Positions 57,879 to 64,000 of a DNA stretch of 64,000 nucleotides are shown here, piece after piece. Both the position numbers and the translations under genes were made by a program. Every line of letters begins with the position of its first letter. Position 1 is the stretch's first letter. The stretch is from JAMZMI01 sp963848175 (lineage in GTDB: Bacteria > Bacteroidota > Bacteroidia > Cytophagales > Cyclobacteriaceae), in NCBI GenBank assembly GCA_963848175.1, contig CAWKCO010000005.1:372001-436000 (forward strand), written 5' to 3'. Under the pieces are notes generated by a model. That model was not told where the DNA came from, ran no database searches, and saw nothing but the letters and a program-made list of their open reading frames with translations.

Positions 57879-59240
57879 TTAAACTAATTCCGGGGCTAAC
57901 TCTGGGGTTTTTACTTTTGATGGTACTGAACCTTGTGATGTCTTTTGATTATCCTTTTTTGCTAATGCTTCCGCTTCTGGTGAGAAACGGATGAGGAATG
58001 AAAAGAATGAAACTGTCAATACGACAAACCCGAGTATCAAAAATGATTCTGTCCATTCAAGTCCAGTCATTTCCTTTTTGAAAAGGAGCATTCCTGCTAC
58101 TGCGCCAGCATTTCCACCAGCTCCGACTATACCCGACACAGAACCCAACGCCTTTTTATTGATAAAAGGAACTACGCTATAGGTGGCACCTTCGCTCATC
58201 TGCACAAACAAGCTGAATACCAGCATAGAGCCAATAATCATCGGAATAGTACCCATTCTAGAGAAAAGAATAAGTGCAAGCCCTTCGCAAAATAGTGCGA
58301 TAAAGAGCCACTTTACACGGCCATTCAGTCCGCCTTTGCTACCAAATTTGTCACCTAAAAGGCCTCCAAGTGATCTTGCGAAAATATTCATCAAGCCGAA
58401 AAGTCCTGCAATCAAGCCAGCTGTTTTGATGTCCATGCTGAAGTAATCAGTAAAATATAAAGCTGCTTTTGAGTTTACTATCAACTCTACGCCGAAACAT
58501 GCACCATAAATGAGGAATAAAACCCAAACGCGGTAGTCCTTCATCGCATCGATAAAAGAACCATTTGCAGCTTTCTTTTTTTCGATTCTATCGGGTAAGT
58601 CAGCGTAGTTTCCTTGAGGAGTATCTTTTGTAAAGAAGAAATAGACAATACCCATGATGAATAGGAGGATACCAGGGCCTACCATCGCATATCTCCAAGC
58701 CAAGTGCTCAGAACCAAAGTAGAAGAGTGCTCCTGCAAAGATGAAAGGCATTACTTGTTGGGTAACGCCACCTCCAAGATTTCCCCATCCAGCGGTTGTG
58801 GCATTGGCAGTACCAACGATTTTTGGTGAAAACATCACCGAAGTGTGAAACTGAGTGATAACAAAAGCGGCTCCTATGGCACCAATAAACATTCTTGCGA
58901 TCAAAAATTGCTCGTAGTTTTGAGCTAACCCGATAAGCATTACAGGTATAGATCCTAAAATAAGCAACCATGTATAAGCTATTCTTGGTCCTATTTTGTC
59001 ACATAACCACCCTATAATCAAACGCATAAAAACAGTAGAAGCTACTGCAATCATGTTTGTATTGACAATTTGATCAGTAGTAATACCTAGATCATCTCTC
59101 ACGATGGATAGCATCGGGGCAATTCCAAACCAGCCAAAGAAGCATAGAAAGAAGGCCAACCACGTGAGATGAAACACTCTCATGTTGATTGTACTCAGGT
59201 TAAATAATTCGATTTTGTCTGCTTTTCCTAAATTTTCCAT
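57879..59240 (-). CDS. narK: NarK-type nitrate/nitrite transporter (MFS)
   Basis: A 453-residue, 12-helix MFS transporter with both nitrate signature motifs, GWGNLGGGVTQ (NS1) and GIVGAGGNAGAV (NS2), and the MFS loop between helices 2 and 3 (GWLCDKIGPR). It probably takes up nitrate for the reductase fused gene 46 bases downstream, the order that would make one operon narK-nasA fusion-rubredoxin. Start at 59240 (MENLGKADKIELFNLSTINM). Confidence 0.93.
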   Translation of the reverse strand: MENLGKADKIELFNLSTINMRVFHLTWLAFFLCFFGWFGIAPMLSIVRDDLGITTDQIVNTNMIAVASTVFMRLIIGWLCDKIGPRIAYTWLLILGSIPVMLIGLAQNYEQFLIARMFIGAIGAAFVITQFHTSVMFSPKIVGTANATTAGWGNLGGGVTQQVMPFIFAGALFYFGSEHLAWRYAMVGPGILLFIMGIVYFFFTKDTPQGNYADLPDRIEKKKAANGSFIDAMKDYRVWVLFLIYGACFGVELIVNSKAALYFTDYFSMDIKTAGLIAGLFGLMNIFARSLGGLLGDKFGSKGGLNGRVKWLFIALFCEGLALILFSRMGTIPMIIGSMLVFSLFVQMSEGATYSVVPFINKKALGSVSGIVGAGGNAGAVAGMLLFKKEMTGLEWTESFLILGFVVLTVSFFSFLIRFSPEAEALAKKDNQKTSQGSVPSKVKTPELAPELV

Positions 59241-59247
59241 TTGTCTA

Positions 59248-59306
59248 TTACGTAAAACCTTCTCAAAAGTACGTAATACTTCTTAATAAATAAGTATAAA
59301 TACTTA
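59248..59306 (-). promoter_or_regulatory. Symmetric sites upstream of narK
   Basis: Three symmetric elements lie directly before the narK start: TTACGTAA (59248-59255), AAGTA-N5-TACTT (59267-59281) and TAAGTA-N4-TACTTA (59291-59306). The last two share the AAGTA/TACTT arms and are 25 bases apart. They may be operators of a nitrate or nitrogen regulator; none that I recognise has this pattern. Symmetry is observed, binding is inferred. Confidence 0.4.
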
Positions 59307-59486
59307 GTTTTTTATTGAGTAGATTCTAAGTAGTTGGAGGAGTTTACAGCGACTATTCAATGTCGTTTGGCTCATGCGATGGGATCGAATCAAATTGCAG
59401 TAAGTGATCAAAACATGGTAGTGCTGATTTTCAGCCTGTTACCGTTTCACTTATATGTGAGTTAAGGCATAGTAAATTTTATCTAA

Positions 59487-59607
59487 TCCTACTTTGTCAT
59501 ATTGGCTTTTTAACTACGGAGTGTCAAATTGAGCTTGTCGAAACCTCCTCTCTTTACTATTTTGATATCCTAGAACGGGACAGTTATTCTAACTTGACAA
59601 AGTAGGA
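59487..59607 (+). mobile_element. MITE-like element, 121 bp
   Basis: Perfect 13-bp terminal inverted repeats TCCTACTTTGTCA (59487-59499) and TGACAAAGTAGGA (59595-59607), each flanked by CTAA (59483-59486 and 59608-59611), which would be a 4-bp target duplication. The inside has no gene and contains TTGAGCTTGTCGAAACC, a sequence of the type often repeated in Bacteroidota. A transposase is absent, so if real it is non-autonomous. Other copies cannot be assessed from this window. Confidence 0.5.
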
Positions 59608-59772
59608 CTAAAGACATTGAATGATTATGGGGTGAATAAAATTGGTCTGAAGTGAAAAGATGTTCTGTGATTCTTGAAATGCCAGTGTGGTTGGAGTAGC
59701 AAATTTTACCCAGTCGTGCTCGGGTTTGTGGAAAATTTACCCCGAGAATTTATCCTTGATTTTCTTGGTAAA

Positions 59773-59804
59773 AAAAAATGCAGGCTAAAAAACCTGCATT
59801 TTTT
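59773..59804 (-). terminator. Terminator for the small gene at 59855
   Basis: Perfect 12-bp stem (arms 59773-59784 and 59793-59804, core ATGCAGG) around an 8-base loop, with A/T runs at both sides. It lies just after the 57-residue gene on the minus strand. Confidence 0.8.
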
Positions 59805-59854
59805 CTTGATTTCTTAATTTAAAAATTGAGTTGTTGGGTGGAGAAACAGGGGGT

Positions 59855-60028
59855 TTATGAGGCGGTTTTCAATTCTCTCGCAGGAAAAATAAGCTTTCTT
59901 CCTTTGATACTGTCTTGTGTGACACAAGTGTAAATATGCCCATTACAATCAATAATGACCATTCTCTGATTTGGGCGAGTTCTTTCAAAAACTACTTCAC
60001 CCGCTTTGAATCTGTGTGTAACTATCAT
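59855..60028 (-). CDS. Small protein, 57 aa, unknown function
   Basis: An intact short frame, ATG at 60028 and TAA at 59855, encoding a compact beta-rich protein (MIVTHRFKAGEVVFERTRPN; VVIIDCNGHIYTC-like HIYTCVTQDSIKGRKLIFPA). The RTRPNQ-x-M-V-I pattern is one I recall in small conserved hypothetical proteins of Bacteroidota, so it is probably a genuine gene despite its length. It has its own hairpin terminator. The function is unknown; size and strand-rich pattern suggest a small SH3-like or regulatory fold. Confidence 0.65.
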   Translation of the reverse strand: MIVTHRFKAGEVVFERTRPNQRMVIIDCNGHIYTCVTQDSIKGRKLIFPARELKTAS

Positions 60029-60403
60029 AACAAGTAGATTTAATTGTAAAATGAATTTAGTTGTTTGCCTTGCTAGGCGTTTGTCACAGAGGTATTATCA
60101 ATTTTGAAGCCAAAAAAATCCAGACGCACAAAAAGACTAAAGAAGCACAGCATACCAGAATCAATTTTGGAGTGAAGGCAACTTCTAAAGGTTAATGCTG
60201 TTAAAGGCATTGGTACAATACGCTGCTGATTTGTCTTGAGGTCAAAACTTAGCACGGTTTTTATTCAATAGGCATGTGAATGCGGAAAGAAATTAATAAC
60301 AAGAGTTGTCAGAATCTAGTATTGTAAGTCATAGGCTTGACCGAAAGGTGCAAAACGAGATTAGAGATAATCACAGGTTTTGCGAAGCAACCCCAATATT
60401 CGA
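60029..60403. other. Gene-free stretch before the lipid transport operon
   Basis: About 375 bases. One minus-strand frame of 60 codons (60073-60255) is open, but it has no style or partner that supports it. The plus strand should carry the promoter of the mla-type operon, but no clear boxes stand out. Confidence 0.35.
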
Positions 60404-60472
60404 ATGGCGAGTTTTGATGATAGTTTCTTTCACAGATTAAAAGAGTATTTCAAAGAGAAAAAGAATGAGTAA
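60404..60472 (+). CDS. Possible 22-codon leader overlapping mlaE
   Basis: A short frame (MASFDDSFFHRLKEYFKEKK, then NE and stop) ends 8 bases inside the mlaE gene, with overlap of stop and start as in coupled genes (ATGAGTAA). The composition is amphipathic helix-like. There is no homology that I know of. It could be a leader peptide or chance. Confidence 0.25.
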   Translation: MASFDDSFFHRLKEYFKEKKNE

Positions 60473-61262
60473 AACAGTCGATGGATCAAAAAACGTGTTC
60501 TCACGGCGAATTGATGACTATTTTGTAGGTATATACGACGCACAAAAGTTTGCCGCTAGATATTTCAAGGAGTTGGTCAAATCGCCATTTCATTTTCGAG
60601 AGGTTATTCACCAGTGCTACGAAATAGGATTAAAGTCCTTGCCGCTAATCACGATTACAGGGTTTATTATTGGTTTGGTTTTCACTAAGCAATCCAGACC
60701 CTCACTTGAAGATTTTGGCGCTACGTCCTGGCTTCCCTCTTTGATGGGAATTGCTATTGTGAGGGCGTTGGGGCCACTGGTTACTGCCTTGATCTGCGCA
60801 GGAAAGGTAGGGTCAAGTATTGGAGCTGAGCTTGGGTCTATGAAGGTAACCGAGCAAATAGAGGCCATGGAAGTTTCAGCCATCAATCCATACAATTTTT
60901 TAGTGGCAAGTCGGGTATCAGCCACGTTGATCACCATTCCGGTTTTGTCTTTTTATTGCATTGCTGTGGGGCTGCTGGGGTCTTATGTCAATGTAAACGC
61001 GGAAGAAGCCACGGGCTTTATTAGCTACTTCGTCAATGCGTTCTCTTCTGTGTCGTTTCTGGATATCTTTTCTTCTTTGACTAAATCCATCTTTTACGGC
61101 TTTACCATTGGGATGGTGGGCTGCTACAAAGGATTCAATGCCTCTAATGGAACAAGAGGGGTAGGGCAAGCGGCTAACAAAGCAGTGGTGACGGCCATGT
61201 TTTTGATCTTCATTGAGGAAATGGTCATCGTACAAGTTTCAAACTGGATAAGACTTTATTAA
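60465..61262 (+). CDS. mlaE: MlaE-type ABC transporter permease
   Basis: A 265-residue membrane permease of the MlaE/TrbB family (LITITGFIIGLVFTKQSRPS; IAIVRALGPLVTALICAGKV; GAELGSMKVTEQIEAMEVSA). With MlaF and MlaD it moves phospholipids between the membranes in the Mla or Mce-type systems. First gene of the mlaEFD operon; the ATPase starts two bases after its stop. Confidence 0.9.
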   Translation: MSKTVDGSKNVFSRRIDDYFVGIYDAQKFAARYFKELVKSPFHFREVIHQCYEIGLKSLPLITITGFIIGLVFTKQSRPSLEDFGATSWLPSLMGIAIVRALGPLVTALICAGKVGSSIGAELGSMKVTEQIEAMEVSAINPYNFLVASRVSATLITIPVLSFYCIAVGLLGSYVNVNAEEATGFISYFVNAFSSVSFLDIFSSLTKSIFYGFTIGMVGCYKGFNASNGTRGVGQAANKAVVTAMFLIFIEEMVIVQVSNWIRLY

Positions 61263-61264
61263 TT

Positions 61265-62044
61265 ATGGAAGAAAGTAGAACAATAAACTCCGGTCATTCC
61301 GAAGAGCCAATTGTATACACCAGAGGCTTATCCAAATCCTTTGGAGACTTGCATGTGCTCAAGGGGGTGGATTTTCAGCTATACAAAGGTGAAAATGTGG
61401 CCGTACTCGGAAAATCGGGTACAGGAAAGTCTGTACTGATCAAAATCTTGGTAGGGCTGCTGAAACCAGATGCTGGTGAAGTGCGCGTGTTTGGTCAAGA
61501 AGTGGATAAGCTGGACAGAAAGCAGCTGGATGCTTTGCGCTTGCGAATAGGATTTTCTTTTCAGAATAGCGCCCTATATGATAGTATGAATGTCTATCAG
61601 AACTTAGCGTTTCCACTAACCATGAATTTTAAGAATCAAACGAAAAAAGAGGTTGATCATGCCGTAATGGAAGCTTTGGAGGCCGTAGGTCTGGAGAGCA
61701 AATCTAATCAAATGCCGTCTGGCTTGAGTGGAGGGCAGAGAAAGCGGATTGGTATTGCGCGTACGCTTATCCTCAAACCAGAAATCATGCTCTATGATGA
61801 GCCTACTTCGGGACTAGACCCTGTTACGAGTATTGAAATCAATCAGCTGATCAATGAAGTGCAGGAGCGCTACAACACCAGTGCGATTATTATCACTCAT
61901 GATTTGACCTGCGCCAAAACCACATCGCAAAAAGTGGCGATGTTATTGGATGGTAAATTTTCAAAAATAGGGCCGTTTGAAGAAGTGTTTGCTTTGGATG
62001 AGCCTCAGATAAAAAGTTTTTACAGTTACAATTTTATACAATAA
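61265..62044 (+). CDS. mlaF: MlaF-type ABC transporter ATP-binding protein
   Basis: A 259-residue ABC ATPase with Walker A (GKSGTGKS), signature LSGGQRKRIGIARTLI, Walker B (IMLYDEPTSGLDP) and switch histidine (ITHDL). It powers lipid transport with the MlaE permease. Starts two bases after mlaE; mlaD follows after six bases. Confidence 0.93.
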   Translation: MEESRTINSGHSEEPIVYTRGLSKSFGDLHVLKGVDFQLYKGENVAVLGKSGTGKSVLIKILVGLLKPDAGEVRVFGQEVDKLDRKQLDALRLRIGFSFQNSALYDSMNVYQNLAFPLTMNFKNQTKKEVDHAVMEALEAVGLESKSNQMPSGLSGGQRKRIGIARTLILKPEIMLYDEPTSGLDPVTSIEINQLINEVQERYNTSAIIITHDLTCAKTTSQKVAMLLDGKFSKIGPFEEVFALDEPQIKSFYSYNFIQ

Positions 62045-62050
62045 AATATA

Positions 62051-63007
62051 ATGGAATCATCAAATAAACGAGCAGTAACAGTTGGGTTCTTTGTTTTTCT
62101 TGGGATAGTCTTCCTGCTTGCTGGTATTCTTCTTATCGGTAATCTGCACGGTACTTTTCAACGAAAAATGCAGGTTGTATCCCTTTTCGATGATGTGAAC
62201 GGTCTTCAAAAAGGTAACAATGTGTGGTTCTCCGGAGTAAAGGTGGGAACAGTGAATCACATCGATTTTTACAATCAGTCTCAAGTGAAAGTGACCGTGA
62301 GCATAGAAAAAGTCTCACAAGAATACATCCGTAGGGATGCGAAAATCAAGATCAGTACGGATGGGCTGATCGGAAATAAAATTCTGGTTATTACCGGAGG
62401 AACTCCCAACGCCGGCCCAGTGAGACAAGGGGATACCCTTGCCGTGGAAACAGCCGTTTCGTCTGAGGAAATGCTCAATCTGCTTCAGGAGAACAATAAA
62501 AATGTTTATGCGATCACTAATGATTTAAAAACTATTACCAGTGCGCTGGCCAATGGCGAAGGTTCTTTGGGGAAAATTCTCAAGGATGATGAACTGTATA
62601 ATAATATCAACGGCATGGTATTGTCGCTAAGAAAATCCTCTGTAGAAGCGCAAAAGATCGTAGCTACGCTCAATACCTTTTCGGCTAACCTGAATAAGAA
62701 AGGTACATTGGCCAATGACTTGGTGACGGATACTACGGTGTTTAAATCCATTAAATCCACGCTGGCGGAAGTGCAGCAGATCTCTGATTCGGCAAGTGTG
62801 TTTATCAACAATTTAAAAGCTGCCAGTAGCAATCCAAATACGACTCTGGGTGTTTTGATGCACGACCAGGAAGCGGGTACAGACGTGAAGCAGATGATAG
62901 AAAATCTTGAACAAAGCTCCGTAAAACTTGAGGAAGACTTGGAAGCCCTCCAGCACAATTTCTTGTTTAGAAGATATTTCAGGAAGAAAGAGAAGGGGAA
63001 ATTGTAG
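62051..63007 (+). CDS. mlaD: MlaD-type MCE-domain protein
   Basis: A 318-residue protein with an N-terminal helix (GFFVFLGIVFLLAGILLIGN) and an MCE domain (VSLFDDVNGLQKGNNVWFSG; KVTVSIEKV; IKISTDGLIGNKILVITGG), then a long helical tail that ends in a basic stretch. MCE proteins of this kind sit in the periplasm and carry phospholipid or other lipid between membranes, forming a hexamer; the tail may reach into the periplasm. Last gene of the operon, ended by a strong hairpin. Confidence 0.92.
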   Translation: MESSNKRAVTVGFFVFLGIVFLLAGILLIGNLHGTFQRKMQVVSLFDDVNGLQKGNNVWFSGVKVGTVNHIDFYNQSQVKVTVSIEKVSQEYIRRDAKIKISTDGLIGNKILVITGGTPNAGPVRQGDTLAVETAVSSEEMLNLLQENNKNVYAITNDLKTITSALANGEGSLGKILKDDELYNNINGMVLSLRKSSVEAQKIVATLNTFSANLNKKGTLANDLVTDTTVFKSIKSTLAEVQQISDSASVFINNLKAASSNPNTTLGVLMHDQEAGTDVKQMIENLEQSSVKLEEDLEALQHNFLFRRYFRKKEKGKL

Positions 63008-63066
63008 AAGGCTATTTCAACATTCAATTGTTAGGTAGGTTGAGTGGATTTCTTTCTAAAAGAATC

Positions 63067-63114
63067 AAATGAAATAAGGGTGATATGCACGAGCATATCA
63101 CCCTTATTTCATTT
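63067..63114. terminator. Strong bidirectional terminator after mlaD
   Basis: Perfect 22-bp stem (arms 63067-63088 and 63093-63114) with loop ACGA, A-rich start and T-rich end, between mlaD and the convergent OmpA-type gene. Confidence 0.92.
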
Positions 63115-63184
63115 AAATAGACTACAAAATACTTTTAGAGGCAGCGTTTTGGAGAACCCGAATTGTTAGAATTATAGAACTGCT

Positions 63185-64000
63185 TTAGTTAGAAATGATT
63201 TTAAACTCGACCCGTCTATTTACGCTTCTTCCTTCTGGTTTGTCATTGGATTTTAAAGGCTTTGTTTCTCCAAAACCTTCAGACGATATTCGACTCTCAC
63301 TTATGCTCGCATTTTTTAAGAATTGCTCCACGGAAGTAGCTCTTTTTTGTGAAAGAGTGAGATTGTCTTTTTCAGTTCCTACGTTATCCGTATGTCCTGC
63401 TATTTTGATTTTGATCTTAGGGTTTTCGTTGAGAAATTTTACCAGTCGATCGAGTTCTTGGTTCGATTCAGATTTCAGTTCGGAGCTACCAGTTTCAAAA
63501 AAGATATTGTTCAATCGAAATACTTCTCCTACCTTAATCGGAGTGAGGTAGATATCCTTTTCTATGGTTTTAAATTCTCCCAGATCTTTCAAATCTATTT
63601 GATCGCTTAATGCATAATAGCCTTCTTTTTGAGCATAGAGCTGAAACAGCGAACCGTATGGTAGCGCTACTTGATAATTACCATTGGATGGATCAGAAAT
63701 ACCAATTCCAGGATTCACATTAGTATTCATGTCATTGAAACGAATCTCTGCAGCGAGTGGCGCCTTGGTGGCACTATTTAAGACTCGGCCTTTTATAATG
63801 ATCATTGCTTCAGGCTTGGCTTCTTGAGGCAACTTCACACTTACAATGTCGCCTTCACCCTCTGTTTGCCAATAGGTGGTGATATACGCATAATCGCCCT
63901 TTGCACTTACGCAGTAATGTCCATCCCATTCTGTGGTATTGACTTTCGCACCCAAATTTTCGGGAATCGACCAATTTGTCCATGTGTCATCAAGCCTTCT
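63185..64000 (-). CDS. OmpA-family protein, C-terminal part (runs off the window)
   Basis: The C-terminal ~272 residues of an outer-membrane protein; the frame stays open to 64000, so the start lies outside. It contains part of a beta-propeller-like (PD40) segment (GHYCVSAKGDYAYITTYWQT), a carboxypeptidase-regulatory-like domain (GRVLNSATKAPLAAEIRFND) and an OmpA peptidoglycan-binding domain (NNIFFETGSSELKSESNQEL; IAGHTDNVGTEKDNLTLSQK; SEGFGETKPLKSNDKPEGRS) with the usual D and R contacts. It anchors the outer membrane to peptidoglycan. Convergent with the mla operon. Confidence 0.85.
   Translation of the reverse strand, partial: RRLDDTWTNWSIPENLGAKVNTTEWDGHYCVSAKGDYAYITTYWQTEGEGDIVSVKLPQEAKPEAMIIIKGRVLNSATKAPLAAEIRFNDMNTNVNPGIGISDPSNGNYQVALPYGSLFQLYAQKEGYYALSDQIDLKDLGEFKTIEKDIYLTPIKVGEVFRLNNIFFETGSSELKSESNQELDRLVKFLNENPKIKIKIAGHTDNVGTEKDNLTLSQKRATSVEQFLKNASISESRISSEGFGETKPLKSNDKPEGRSVNRRVEFKIISN

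Noticed and set aside
60073..60255. 60-codon minus-strand frame before the mla operon
   Set aside because: No domain, no supporting context and a composition unlike the surrounding genes.

Overview
The window looks like a chromosomal segment of a Bacteroidota bacterium, most likely a free-living member of the Cytophagales. Evidence is the gliding-type ABC transporter genes gldA-gldF-gldG, an exported protein with a type IX secretion C-terminal signal, a RND pump continuous with its TolC part, 7TMR-DISM and LytTR signalling proteins, several families typical of the phylum, moderate GC, and few Shine-Dalgarno-like leaders. No rRNA, tRNA, CRISPR array, complete insertion sequence or prophage was seen.

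Layout. 0.2-7.8 kb: a TonB-type protein, a coiled-coil unknown, a DoxX-like membrane protein, a vanadium haloperoxidase in pieces, a LytTR regulator convergent with a hybrid histidine kinase, and a DUF3108 protein. 8.1-14.1 kb: a heavy-metal efflux operon (DUF6660 protein, CzcA-TolC fusion, adaptor lipoprotein). 14.1-16.95 kb: repeat-rich, with a cytochrome-c/PQQ-type sugar dehydrogenase between two copies of a composite repeat, an inverted array of ~20.6-bp units, and a gene remnant. 17-23.1 kb: a BlaI-BlaR1-like pair with a TlpA-like lipoprotein and twin operators, then an orphan DISM kinase. 23.3-30.7 kb: MATE pump, T9SS-secreted CBM6 protein, Nudix-DUF819 pair, and a toxin-antitoxin module between an FMN reductase and a deleted copy of that gene. 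30.8-49.5 kb: largely housekeeping (SDR, gldA-F-G, DUF4340, dnaN, topA, sixA, Rpn nuclease, glycerate kinase, thioredoxin, tex, a surface-antigen OMP, lolD-like, sucC). 50-64 kb: a SpoIIE phosphatase, DUF302 protein, a nitrate assimilation block (rubredoxin protein, nitrate reductase-NAD(P)H flavoprotein-BFD fusion, NarK), a ~1.2-kb gene-poor stretch with a MITE-like element and a 57-residue protein, an mlaEFD-type lipid transport operon, and the C-terminal part of an OmpA protein running off the end.

Reading frames. At least eleven genes, including conserved ones (tex, gldG, the nitrate reductase), are split by single-base gains or losses, mostly in short homopolymer runs, while catalytic residues on both sides of the breaks are kept. 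I read this mainly as sequence error rather than decay, and annotate those genes across their full span. No clearly new defence or mobile system was found. The strongest unexplained signals are the inverted 20-21-bp array, the composite repeat around the sugar dehydrogenase gene, and the toxin-antitoxin module bracketed by a gene and its relic.
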